The notes under the pieces: generated by a model
Seen by the model: the letters and a program-made list of their open reading frames with translations, nothing else
Told to the model about the DNA's origin: nothing
The model's database searches: none
Shown: positions 7,649-16,243 of the stretch, one piece after another
Layout: each line of letters opens with the position of its first letter
Position numbering within the stretch: the first letter of the stretch is position 1
Source of the DNA: CBDBZL01 sp031399025
GTDB lineage: Bacteria; Pseudomonadota; Alphaproteobacteria; Sphingomonadales; Sphingomonadaceae
DNA: 64,000 nt
Direction of reading: 5' to 3'
NCBI GenBank assembly: GCA_031399025.1
Contig: JANNOJ010000024.1
Coordinates: 4,004 to 68,003 of the forward strand
Translations under genes and position numbers: made by a program

Positions 7649-9310
7649 TCAGGCGCCCACCGCCGTCAGCGCCGAGCCCCGGTCCGCGCCCGCCGCAAAC
7701 CGCGCCGTCACCCGCCGCGCATAGGGCTTGGCGGTCACCGTCGAGACCGCGACGTACTCCGCCTGCAGCTGCGCCGGCGTGAGCGTCACCAGCGCGTAGC
7801 CCTTGGTGTCCTGGTCGCAGAAGGCGACCTCCTCGTTGGCCGCCTCGAGGAACCGGCCGAAGCCGGGCAGGATGGAGCCGTAGGACGGGCTGGAGATCGC
7901 TGTGCAGCCTACCTCCACCGCCGCCAGCCGCCCGTCGGCGGCGTGCAGATTGTTGGCCCAGGAGGCGTGGCTGTCACCGGCCAGCACCAGCGGGCGCGAG
8001 CCGGCCGACGCGAAGGTGGCATACAGCCGTTCGCGCGCGTGCGGATAGCCGTCCCAGGCATCGGTGTTGAACGGCACGCCGGCGCGGTAGCCGGCCAGCG
8101 CGGTGTCGACCTGGCCGCGATAGGCCTCGGGCAGCGCGGCGCGCAGGGTGGCGAAGGTGTCGGCGCCCAGCTGCGCCTCCAGGTCGGGTCCGGCGACCCG
8201 CGCCATCACCACCTGGTTGCCCAGCACCTGCCACGGCTTGCCGGCGCGCACGGAGGCGGCGAGGACCTCCTCCAGCCACCGGCGCTGCGGCTCGCCCAGC
8301 AGTTCGCGCTGCGGCTCGTCGCGCTCGGCGAGCAGGGCCGCGATCCGTTCCGCCGCCGGCAGCTCGCCCTTGGGCGCCGCCTGCCGGGCGCGCGCAAGCA
8401 GGCGGGTCTCCACCATCGCCAGCGTCGCGAGATCGCCGAATTCGAAGCTGCGGAAGATCGCCGCTGCGCTGCGCAGCGGATCGGGGTCGCGGATCGGCAT
8501 CCACTCGAAATAGGCCTGCATGGCCACCGCCTTGCGGCCCGCCCAGTCGCCCTCGTTTTCGGGCTGGTGGTTCTGCGCCCCGCCGAGCCAGCCATCGTTG
8601 GTCACCTCGTGGTCGTCCCACACGCAGATGAACGCGGCGCGCGCATGGGCGGCCTGCAGGTCGGGGTCGGATTTCACCTGGGCGTGGCGGCGCCGGTAAT
8701 CGGCCAGGGTGACGATCTCGTGCGGCGGGTCGGGCAGGCGGCCGAGCGCGCGGCCGCTCTCGGCGCCGTAGCCCTCCTCGCCATATTCATAGATGTAATC
8801 GCCCAGGTGGACGACCGCGTCGAGGCGGGGCAAAGCGGCCATGTCGGCGTAAGCGTTGAACAGGCCGCCCGGGTAGAGCTGGCACGAGGCGACGCCAAGC
8901 ACCACCTGGTCCACCGCGCCCACCGGCAGCGTGCGGAACCGGCCGATGGGGGAGGGCACGCCGCCGGGCGCCAGGAACTGGTAGTGGTATTCGCGCCCCG
9001 GCTCGAGCCCGGTTACGACGACCTTGGCGGTGTGGTCGGCGCTGGCGCGGGCGAACACCTGGCCGCCAGCCGCCGGTTCGCCGCCGGGGGTCGTCGTGAC
9101 CGACCAGGTGAGCGCGAGGTCGCCGGCAAAGCCGTCCGCGGCCGTGGCGCGGGTCCAGATCACCGCGCCGTCGGCCGCCGGATCGCCGCTGGCGACGCCA
9201 TGCGCGAAGGCGACCGATCCCGGCTCCGCTTGGGCCAAGGCGACGCCCGGCAGGCCGAGCGCGGCGCCCGATCCTACCAGCGCCAGCACCCCGCGTCGGT
9301 TCATCTCCAT
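7649..9310 (-). CDS. phoD: PhoD-type alkaline phosphatase / phosphodiesterase, Tat-exported
   Basis: A 553-residue metallophosphatase that releases phosphate from phosphomono- and diesters in the periplasm or outside the cell. The N-terminus has a twin-arginine start (NRRGVLALVG) and a hydrophobic stretch ending in ALAQ, so Tat export is likely. A beta-rich N-terminal domain precedes the catalytic domain, in which VVHLGDYIYEYG, the WDDHEVTND block and LVLAGDSHASW supply the metal ligands typical of PhoD (Ca/Fe enzymes). It lies 29 bp downstream of a TonB-dependent receptor on the same strand, so the pair probably forms one unit for organic phosphate use. Start at 9310 or the second ATG at 9304. 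Confidence 0.88.
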   Translation of the reverse strand: MEMNRRGVLALVGSGAALGLPGVALAQAEPGSVAFAHGVASGDPAADGAVIWTRATAADGFAGDLALTWSVTTTPGGEPAAGGQVFARASADHTAKVVVTGLEPGREYHYQFLAPGGVPSPIGRFRTLPVGAVDQVVLGVASCQLYPGGLFNAYADMAALPRLDAVVHLGDYIYEYGEEGYGAESGRALGRLPDPPHEIVTLADYRRRHAQVKSDPDLQAAHARAAFICVWDDHEVTNDGWLGGAQNHQPENEGDWAGRKAVAMQAYFEWMPIRDPDPLRSAAAIFRSFEFGDLATLAMVETRLLARARQAAPKGELPAAERIAALLAERDEPQRELLGEPQRRWLEEVLAASVRAGKPWQVLGNQVVMARVAGPDLEAQLGADTFATLRAALPEAYRGQVDTALAGYRAGVPFNTDAWDGYPHARERLYATFASAGSRPLVLAGDSHASWANNLHAADGRLAAVEVGCTAISSPSYGSILPGFGRFLEAANEEVAFCDQDTKGYALVTLTPAQLQAEYVAVSTVTAKPYARRVTARFAAGADRGSALTAVGA

Positions 9311-9339
9311 GCCCTGTGCTCCTATCGTGTGCCGGCGGG

Positions 9340-11709
9340 TCAGAACAGCCGCGCGGTCGCCTCCACCCCGTAGAATCGCGGTTCGCCCGGGATGAAGGTC
9401 GGGATCCCGAAGGCGCCGCCGGTATTGCCCGCATCGAGCAGGAAGTCCTCGTCGAACGCGTTGCGGATGAAGCCGGCAAGTTCAAGCCGCCCCTCGGCGA
9501 AGCTCAGCCCCGCGCGGGCGTGGACCAGTGTCACTGGCCCTTGGCTCAGCAGCTCGCTATTGGGCAACTCGAAATAGAGCCGGCTGCGATAGGTAACCGA
9601 CGGCGTCGCGAACAGGCGCATGCCGCCGCCGAGGTCGCGATCGATGGTCAAGCCGGCTGCGGCTTGCCACTTGGATTGCAGCCGGAAGCGGGCGCCCGAA
9701 TAGGTGGCGTCCAGCGCGCTGTCCTCGTCGATCTTGGCGTCGATGTACGCACCATTGGCGAACAGGCTGATCCATTCCGCCGGGCGCACGGCCGCTTCCG
9801 CCTCGACCCCCAAATTGCCGGCCGAGCCCGCGCTTTCGGTGAGGCTGGAGCCGTCCGGCTGGATCACACTGACCTGGAAGCCCTCGTAGTCCTGGTAGAA
9901 CACGCCGAGCGAACCCGAGACCATGGCGGTGGAGAGCTTCGCCCCGCCCTCGTAATTCCACACCGTTTCCTCGGGCACCAATTGCAGGTTGCGCACCGGA
10001 TTGCCGCCGGCATCGCGCGTCGCGGTGACCTGGACCACGGGCGAGCGGCGGCCCTTGGCGACGGTCGCGTACAGGTTGAGGTCGGGCGTGGCGCGAAACA
10101 GCACGTTGAAGCGCGGCAGGGAGGCGGAATAGTCCTCCTGGGCGCGGAACGTCTGGCCGGCGGTGTCGATCTGGCCGGGGATCAGCGGCGCACCCGAGAT
10201 GACCGAATCGGGCACCTGGGCGAAGTAGCCCGATTCGCGCCCTTCCCACAGATGGCGCAGGCCCGCGGTGAGCTCGAGCCGGTCGGTGGCGAGCCAGGTC
10301 AGGTCGGCGAACACCGATACCGCATCGTTCTTGCCCTGGTTCTCGAACACCGAGCTGTAGGGGATGGTGCTGGCCGCGCCCTGGGTGAGGATGGCGGTGA
10401 CCTGCGCCGCGCCGACCGTGCCGTCTTGCGCGACGCAGGGGATGGTCAGGTTGAACGGCGCGCCGGCGGTGATATTGCTCGCGCATTCGATATAGGTGCC
10501 CTCTTCGGTGGAGAAGGGCACGTTCTGGATGCCTTCCTCGACGAAGTAGTTCCAGCCCACCGAACCGCGCAGGCGCGAACCCTCGTAGCTGAAGCGACCC
10601 TCGTGGCTGGCCTGCCAGCCATCGGCGATCTCGGCGAATTCGAGGTACCAGGCGGCCGAGCCGTCGGCATCGAACACCTCGCGGCTGTCGAACTCGCGAT
10701 AGCCGTTGACGGTGGTGAAGCTCAGCGTGTCGCTGATCTCGTACGATGCGGTGGCGTTGATGTCGTAGACCTCGCGGTCGAGGCCCAGCTGATCGTTGCC
10801 CAGCACGCTCTGGGACACCGGCGAGCCGCCCAGATTGGCCTCGCCGAACGGGTCGGCCGGGCCGGCCTCGGTGGGCAGGCTGCCCGAGATGAACGGCGTG
10901 CCGCCATTGCGCTGGCGGTCGTAGGTGCCGATCACGTCGAGGGTGAAATCCGCGCCTTGCGTGAAGCGCATCGAGGCGCGCAGGCCCAGATTGTCGAGCG
11001 CGTACAGCTCCTCGTCCTGGCTCGTCGCCAGGTTCTCGACATAGCCGTCGCGCTGCTTCCACTCGAAGGCGATGCGCGCGGCGAAATTCTGCGTACCGGC
11101 GTTGAAGAAACCGGCCAGGAGCGTCTGGTCGAAATTGCCGTAGCCGCCGGTGAGCTCGGCCGAGACGCCCTCGCGCGGGCGGGCCGAGACCAGGCTGATC
11201 GCGCCCACCGCGCTGGCGGTGCCGAACAGCGTCGCCTGCGGGCCCTTGATCACCTCGATCCGCTCCATGTCGTAGATCGCCTGGTACGAGCCGCGCGAGC
11301 GCGAGACGTCGACCCCGTTGTAATACAGCGTCACCCGCGGGCCCTGCTGCGCCGAGCCCGAATCCGAGGTGATGCCGCGGATCACGATGCCCGGATTGTT
11401 GGCGCTCTGCTCCTGGATGTTGAGCCCGGGGACATAGGCCGACAGCTCGTCGAGGTCGGTCACGCCCAATTCCCCGATCCGCTCGCCCGACAGCGCCGAG
11501 ATGGTGATCGGCACGTCCTGCGCGCGCTGCTGGAACTTCTGCGCGGTGACGATGATCTCGTTTCCCGCCGGCGCCGCGCCCGCCCCAGCGCCGGCGGCGT
11601 CCGGCAGCTCGCCGCCGCCATCCTGGGCCAGCACCGGGCTGGACCCGAACGCGGCCGCCAGCGCGGTGGAAGCGAGGAGCGAAAGCTGGCAGGCGCGGCG
11701 GAGCATCAT
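9340..11709 (-). CDS. TonB-dependent outer-membrane receptor
   Basis: A 789-residue receptor. The ATG at 11709 (or 11706) is chosen because it starts a signal peptide (MLRRACQLSLLASTALAAAF, cleavage after VLAQ); the upstream in-frame extension is non-protein-like. The plug domain follows, starting with the TonB-box-like EIIVTAQKFQQ and the RIEVIKGPQATLFGT block, then a 22-strand barrel with alternating aromatic residues and a terminal phenylalanine (VEATARLF). It imports a ligand too scarce or large for porins, powered by TonB. Coupling to a PhoD phosphatase 29 bp downstream suggests a phosphorylated organic ligand, but the ligand cannot be read from sequence. Confidence 0.92.
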   Translation of the reverse strand: MMLRRACQLSLLASTALAAAFGSSPVLAQDGGGELPDAAGAGAGAAPAGNEIIVTAQKFQQRAQDVPITISALSGERIGELGVTDLDELSAYVPGLNIQEQSANNPGIVIRGITSDSGSAQQGPRVTLYYNGVDVSRSRGSYQAIYDMERIEVIKGPQATLFGTASAVGAISLVSARPREGVSAELTGGYGNFDQTLLAGFFNAGTQNFAARIAFEWKQRDGYVENLATSQDEELYALDNLGLRASMRFTQGADFTLDVIGTYDRQRNGGTPFISGSLPTEAGPADPFGEANLGGSPVSQSVLGNDQLGLDREVYDINATASYEISDTLSFTTVNGYREFDSREVFDADGSAAWYLEFAEIADGWQASHEGRFSYEGSRLRGSVGWNYFVEEGIQNVPFSTEEGTYIECASNITAGAPFNLTIPCVAQDGTVGAAQVTAILTQGAASTIPYSSVFENQGKNDAVSVFADLTWLATDRLELTAGLRHLWEGRESGYFAQVPDSVISGAPLIPGQIDTAGQTFRAQEDYSASLPRFNVLFRATPDLNLYATVAKGRRSPVVQVTATRDAGGNPVRNLQLVPEETVWNYEGGAKLSTAMVSGSLGVFYQDYEGFQVSVIQPDGSSLTESAGSAGNLGVEAEAAVRPAEWISLFANGAYIDAKIDEDSALDATYSGARFRLQSKWQAAAGLTIDRDLGGGMRLFATPSVTYRSRLYFELPNSELLSQGPVTLVHARAGLSFAEGRLELAGFIRNAFDEDFLLDAGNTGGAFGIPTFIPGEPRFYGVEATARLF

Positions 11710-12070
11710 GGCGGTTCCCGATCGACGTGTTGGGCGCGGTATGCGGGGCTTGTTACGCTCCGGGGTCGGTTCGATGGCACGGATGTGAAAAAAGCGAGTG
11801 TAGCGCGAACAGCACAGGGGTGGATTGGACCCGCTTCGCCTTACTCCGCTGGCCCCGAGCCCGTCGCAGGGGGTGTCCTTGTTCCTTAAAGGTATCGGGC
11901 CGCAAGCAAGGCAGTGGGTCGACCAGCTCAGCACGCGCGGGGCTAGCGCTGGACCCTGGACCCACTAATCGCCAAGCTCGCTCGCCAGGATCTTCATTGC
12001 ACCCGAAACCGAAGGCGAAACAAGCCGTTCGGCAATCGACTACGGATCACTTCAACAAAGGGGGCATCGC
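11710..12070. other. Divergent intergenic region, receptor/dps, with REP-like half copy
   Basis: No gene is seen in these 361 bp, which must hold the promoters of the receptor (minus) and dps (plus). At 11919-11940 the sequence TCGACCAGCTCAGCACGCGC is a near copy of one arm of the inverted repeat at 48416-48503. A strong ribosome site AAAGGGGG lies at 12057-12064, six bases before dps. No OxyR or Fur site could be identified with confidence. Confidence 0.5.
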
Positions 12071-12532
12071 ATGGCTGCCAAGGGCGACAATTCCAAGAGT
12101 GCGCTGATCGACGGGCTGAACGGCCTTTTGGCCGATCACCTGGCGCTCTACGTCAAGACCAAGAACTTCCACTGGCACGTCACCGGCCCCCGCTTCCGCG
12201 ACCTGCATCTGCTGTTCGACGAGCAGGCGGTGCAGATCCAGGGCCAGGTCGATGCGATCGGCGAACGGGTGCGCAAGAACGACGCGCTGACGCTCACCTC
12301 GCTGGGCGCCATCGCCGCGCACACGCAGATCAAGGACCAGGACGATGCAACGCTGGCGCCCGAGGCGATGATCGCCGAATTGCGCGACGACAATGCCGGG
12401 CTGGTGGCGCGGTTGAAGGAGGTCAAGGGCCATGCCGAGGCCGCGGGCGACAACGCCACCGACAGCCTCATCGACGACTGGACCGACCTGGCCGAGGAGC
12501 GCGTCTGGTTCCTGGGTTCGCTGCTGGCGTGA
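12071..12532 (+). CDS. dps: DNA-protecting ferritin-like protein Dps
   Basis: A 153-residue mini-ferritin that stores iron, consumes peroxide and binds DNA in stress. The ferroxidase ligands are all present: H34, H46, D50, D61 and E65, with exactly the spacing known from Listeria Dps (31, 43, 47, 58, 62). The N-terminus MAAKGDNSKS has lysines that could contact DNA. The ATG at 12071 follows AAAGGGGG. It is followed 38 bp later by the 6-phosphogluconolactonase gene. An OxyR homologue is encoded at 47502-48398; control of dps by it is plausible but no site is visible. Confidence 0.95.
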   Translation: MAAKGDNSKSALIDGLNGLLADHLALYVKTKNFHWHVTGPRFRDLHLLFDEQAVQIQGQVDAIGERVRKNDALTLTSLGAIAAHTQIKDQDDATLAPEAMIAELRDDNAGLVARLKEVKGHAEAAGDNATDSLIDDWTDLAEERVWFLGSLLA

Positions 12533-12570
12533 CCCGCGCCGCGCCAGGCCGGCCGGGGTGAACGGGGCCG

Positions 12571-13191
12571 ATGGCCCAGGTCACCATCGTCGAACACGCC
12601 GGGGACGACCAGATCGCCGGCTGGATCCACACGCGGCTCGCAACCGCCCTGGCCCGCAGCCAGCAAGCGGTAGCGATCACCGTGCCGGGCGGCGCCACCC
12701 CGTTCCCCATCCTCGAGGCGCTCGCCCGCGCACCGCTCGACTGGCGCCGGATTACCGTCTGGCCGGGCGACGATCGCCTGGTGCCGGCCGATCACCCGGC
12801 CAGCAACACCGGCCGCATCCGGGTGCTGCTGGAGCCGGTCGGCGCGAAGGTCGTCACCCTCACCCTCATGGAGCAGGTGCCCCGCTTCGCCCTGGCCTGG
12901 CTCGGCATGGGCACCGATGGCCACATCGCCTCGCTGTTCCCCAGCACCGACCCGGCGATCGACGATCCGCAACCGATCCGCCGCCTCACCCCCGATCCGC
13001 TGCCGCCCGAAGCGCCGTTCGACCGCATCACCCTCACCATCCCCGCGCTGCTCGCCAGCGAGGCGGTGCTGTTCGTCGCCCGCGGGCCGGACAAGCGGGC
13101 GATGTTCGAGGCGGCGATGCGCGGTGAGAACGACACCCCCGTCGCCCGCCTGCTGCGCGCCGCCCGGCAGGATCTGACCTGCTTTGTGTGA
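12571..13191 (+). CDS. pgl: 6-phosphogluconolactonase
   Basis: Hydrolyses 6-phosphogluconolactone to 6-phosphogluconate in the pentose phosphate and Entner-Doudoroff routes. The 206-residue protein shows the sugar-isomerase-like family motifs: VPGGATPFPILEAL near residue 40, DDRLVPADHPASNTGRIR near 70 and LGMGTDGHIASLFP near 115. It is somewhat shorter than the usual 230-250 residues, mainly between the second and third motifs. The stop overlaps the start of the following NUDIX gene by one base (TGATG). Confidence 0.93.
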   Translation: MAQVTIVEHAGDDQIAGWIHTRLATALARSQQAVAITVPGGATPFPILEALARAPLDWRRITVWPGDDRLVPADHPASNTGRIRVLLEPVGAKVVTLTLMEQVPRFALAWLGMGTDGHIASLFPSTDPAIDDPQPIRRLTPDPLPPEAPFDRITLTIPALLASEAVLFVARGPDKRAMFEAAMRGENDTPVARLLRAARQDLTCFV

Positions 13192-13730
13192 TGCGGGCCT
13201 TGGGTGATGCGGGGCGGGCGGTGAAGCTCATCCACCTCATCCCGGCGCCGCTGCACCGGGCCGGCTACCGCCTCGCCTTCCGGGCGCGCCGGCTGTGGCG
13301 CGGGCGCGTCAGGTCGACCAGTCATGGCTGCACCGTGGTGGCGCGTGACGGGGAGGGGCGCTTCCTGCTCGTGCGCCATTCCTACGGGCCCGACGTGTGG
13401 ACTTTTCCCAGCGGCGGGATCGGCAAGCACGAGACCCCGCTGGTGGCCGCGGTGCGCGAGTTCCGCGAAGAGCTCGGCTGCGGCCTCCTGGAGGTCCGGC
13501 GGATCAGCACCTACCAGGGCATCTATCTGCGCGCGCCCAACGTGGTCCATGTCTTTACCGGCATCGTCGCCGGGGTCCCCCGGGCCGACCGGCGCGAGAT
13601 CGTCGAGGCGCGCTTCTTCGCCCGCGACGAGCTGCCCCAGGCGCTCAGTCGCATTGTCGCCCCGCACCTGGCGGCGTTCGATGCCGACCGGGCCGGGCCG
13701 CCCGCCTGGCACAAGCTACAGCAGCGCTAG
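13191..13730 (+). CDS. NUDIX hydrolase
   Basis: A 179-residue hydrolase of nucleoside-diphosphate-linked compounds. The complete Nudix box GX5EX7REUXEEXG is present as GGIGKHETPLVAAVREFREE and the following LG (about residues 80-101). The basic N-terminal 40 residues (APLHRAGYRLAFRARRLWRGR) come before the domain. The ATG at 13191 shares one base with the pgl stop, so it is coupled to pgl. The substrate cannot be inferred; the group often acts on ADP-sugars or oxidised nucleotides. The 3' end overlaps the 3' end of the convergent dinB by 15 bp. Confidence 0.88.
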   Translation: MRALGDAGRAVKLIHLIPAPLHRAGYRLAFRARRLWRGRVRSTSHGCTVVARDGEGRFLLVRHSYGPDVWTFPSGGIGKHETPLVAAVREFREELGCGLLEVRRISTYQGIYLRAPNVVHVFTGIVAGVPRADRREIVEARFFARDELPQALSRIVAPHLAAFDADRAGPPAWHKLQQR

Positions 13731-14855
13731 CTGCCCGCGTTCGGCCGCGCCGGCGGGCGGGCCATCCGCGAGCGAGGCGTCGCCGGCAGCTGCCAGATTG
13801 CTCAGCGTCAGCCCCATCAGCCGGATGGGCATGGGCAGCGGCAGCTCGGCGGCGAGCAGCTCGCCCGCCAGCCGGGCGAACTCGGCGCGGCTCGCCACCG
13901 CGCGCGGCAGCGACCGGGCGCGGGTGGTGAGGCGGAAGTCGGCATATTTGAGCTTGAGCGTGACCGTCCGGCCCCGCGCGCGCTGCTCGGCGATCCGCTC
14001 CCAGACGATTTCGACGATGGTCGCCAGCGTCCCGTGCAGCGCGTCGGGCGCCCAGATGTTCTCGCCCAGCGTGCGCTCGCCGCCGATCGACTTGCGGACA
14101 TGGTGCGGGCGCACCGGCCGATGGTCGATCCCGCGGGCGGCGCGGTACAGATATTCCCCGAAGCTGCCGAACTGCGCGCGCAGCCAGGCAGGGTCGCGCG
14201 CCGCCAGATCCGCCCCCGTGGCGATGCCCAGGCGCGCCAGCTTCTCCGCCCCGCGCTCGCCCACGCCGTGGAACCGGCGCACCGGCAGGGCTTGGACGAA
14301 GGCCGCGCCCTCGCCGGGCCGGATCACGCACAGCCCGTCGGGCTTGTTCTGGTCGCTCGCCAGCTTGGCCAGGAACTTGTTGTAGGAGACCCCGGCGCTG
14401 GCGGTGAGCTGCGTCTCTTCGCGGATCGCGGCACGGATGGCGCGGGCGATGCGCGTCGCCGAGCCCAGGCCGGCCGGATCGTCGGTGACGTCGAGATAGG
14501 CCTCGTCCAGGCTCAAGGGCTCGACCAGCGGGGTGAAGCGGCGGAAGATCGCGCGGATCTGTTCGGAGACCTCGCGATAGACTTCGAACCGGGCCCTGCA
14601 GAAGATCAGCTCGGGGCAGCGGCGCCGGGCGGTGACCGAGGGCATGGCCGAGCGCACGCCGAACCCCCGCGCCTCGTAGCTGGCCGCCGCCACCACCCCG
14701 CGCCCGCTCGCTCCGCCCACCGCCACCGGTCGCCCGCGCAGCTCGGGGTTGTCGCGCTGCTCCACGCTGGCGAAGAAGGCGTCCATATCGACATGGATGA
14801 TCTTGCGTAAGCGCGCCGCCGCCTCGTAGCTCTCGTCGGGCGCAGGGCTTGCCAT
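13716..14855 (-). CDS. dinB: DNA polymerase IV (Y family)
   Basis: An error-prone translesion polymerase of 379 residues. The start at 14855 is the first ATG that gives a normal N-terminus; upstream sequence is intergenic. Catalytic carboxylates are in IIHVDMDAFFASVEQ (D23, D25 region) and LSLDEAYLDV (D117, E118). The helix-hairpin-helix and little-finger domains follow. The last residues, GQLALL, match the sliding-clamp-binding motif QLxLF. Its 3' end overlaps the NUDIX gene by 15 bp, so the two transcripts converge. Confidence 0.94.
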   Translation of the reverse strand: MASPAPDESYEAAARLRKIIHVDMDAFFASVEQRDNPELRGRPVAVGGASGRGVVAAASYEARGFGVRSAMPSVTARRRCPELIFCRARFEVYREVSEQIRAIFRRFTPLVEPLSLDEAYLDVTDDPAGLGSATRIARAIRAAIREETQLTASAGVSYNKFLAKLASDQNKPDGLCVIRPGEGAAFVQALPVRRFHGVGERGAEKLARLGIATGADLAARDPAWLRAQFGSFGEYLYRAARGIDHRPVRPHHVRKSIGGERTLGENIWAPDALHGTLATIVEIVWERIAEQRARGRTVTLKLKYADFRLTTRARSLPRAVASRAEFARLAGELLAAELPLPMPIRLMGLTLSNLAAAGDASLADGPPAGAAERGQLALL

Positions 14856-14968
14856 GGCGGCGCCAGGGTAGCGCACCGGCGCGCGAGCGTCACCAGCCCC
14901 GGCGCAGGGGACCGGTTTCGCCGACAAACTCCTTTCCTTTCGCACTGCACGAAGGCTAGAGGCCGAAG

Positions 14969-16225
14969 ATGGCCAGCCAAGCCGTCCCCGACGCAACCCG
15001 CACGATCGGCCGGCGCGAACTGGTGGTGTTGGTCGCCTTGCTGATGAGCCTCAACGCGCTCGCCATCGACGCCATGCTGCCCGCGCTCGACGCCATCGCC
15101 ATCGACCTGGGCGCCCTGGAGGACAACCAGCGCCAGCTGGTGGTGGCGGTATATCTGCTCGCCAACGGCCTGGGCTGCCTGGTGCCCGGGGTCTATGCCG
15201 ACCGCTTCGGGCGCCGCCCGCTGCTGCTGGTCTCGCTCGCCGCTTACGCCCTGTTCTCGGCGCTGGCGGTGATGGTCAACGATTTCACCCTGCTGCTGGT
15301 CATGCGCGGGCTGCAGGGGCTGCTCAGCGCCGGGCTGATGGTGGTGCCCATCGCCATCATCCGCGACCGGTACGAGGGCGATGCCATGGCCCGGCTGATG
15401 AGCCTGGTCTCCGCGGTGTTCATCACCGTGCCGGTGGTGGCGCCCAGCTTCGGCCAGGCGATCATGCTGGTGGCCGACTGGCACATGATCTTCGTGGCGC
15501 TCGCTCTGTTCGCCGGCGCTGCCGCGGTGTGGGTGGCGGTGCGCCTGCCCGAGACGCTCGATCCGGCCAACCGCCAGGACATCCACCTCCCCACCATCCT
15601 CGCCAACATGAAGGCCGGCCTGCTCGACCGCGGCTCCATCGGCTACGTCTTTGCCACCGCGCTCCTGATCGGCGGGGTGTTCGGCTACGTGAATTCCGCC
15701 CAGCAATTGCTCGGCGAGCATTTCGCCGTGGGCGACTGGTTCCCGATCGTCTTCGGCGCCACGGCGGCGATGATGGCGTTCGCCAACATCGTCAACTCGC
15801 GCATCGTCGAGCGCTTCGGGGCCAGGCGCGTGAGCCATGCCGGCGTGCTGCTGTTCATCGTGGTGAGCGGCGGTCAGGTCTATTCGAGCATCTACCATCC
15901 GGGCGAACTCGCCTGGTTCGTGCCGCTGATGGCCACCAATCTGGGCCTGCTCGGCTTCCTGGGCGCCAATTTCGGCTCCATCGCCATGCAGCCCTTCGCC
16001 CAGATCGCCGGGGCGGCCAGCTCGATCCAGACCTTCGTGCGCATGTTCGGCGCGGCGGTGGTCGGCCTGCTGATCGGCCAGGCCTACGACGGCACCGCGC
16101 AGCCCTTCGCCTTCGCGCTGCTCATCTCGAGCATCCTGGCCACCGCGCTGGTGCTCTACAGCGAGCGCGGCAAGCTGTTCCGCCGCCTCCACCGCCAGCA
16201 CCAGCACGTCGCGCCGGTCCGCTAG
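14969..16225 (+). CDS. MFS drug-resistance transporter (Bcr/CflA-like)
   Basis: A 418-residue major facilitator with 12 predicted membrane segments. The N-terminal half has NALAIDAMLPAL, the mark of the Bcr/CflA drug:H+ antiporter group, and the loop 2-3 motif ADRFGRRPLLL. A soluble arginine-rich tail ends the protein. It exports small hydrophobic compounds in known relatives; its own substrate is unknown. It is divergent from dinB (113 bp) and 18 bp upstream of glpD, so it may be cotranscribed with glpD. Confidence 0.88.
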   Translation: MASQAVPDATRTIGRRELVVLVALLMSLNALAIDAMLPALDAIAIDLGALEDNQRQLVVAVYLLANGLGCLVPGVYADRFGRRPLLLVSLAAYALFSALAVMVNDFTLLLVMRGLQGLLSAGLMVVPIAIIRDRYEGDAMARLMSLVSAVFITVPVVAPSFGQAIMLVADWHMIFVALALFAGAAAVWVAVRLPETLDPANRQDIHLPTILANMKAGLLDRGSIGYVFATALLIGGVFGYVNSAQQLLGEHFAVGDWFPIVFGATAAMMAFANIVNSRIVERFGARRVSHAGVLLFIVVSGGQVYSSIYHPGELAWFVPLMATNLGLLGFLGANFGSIAMQPFAQIAGAASSIQTFVRMFGAAVVGLLIGQAYDGTAQPFAFALLISSILATALVLYSERGKLFRRLHRQHQHVAPVR

Positions 16226-16243
16226 GCGAGGGGCGGCGGCACC

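Noticed and set aside
9316..11889. An 857-residue plus-strand frame antisense to the TonB receptor
   Set aside because: High GC keeps the antisense frame open; the translation is Arg/Gly/Ala/His-rich without any domain, and the receptor on the other strand is unmistakable.
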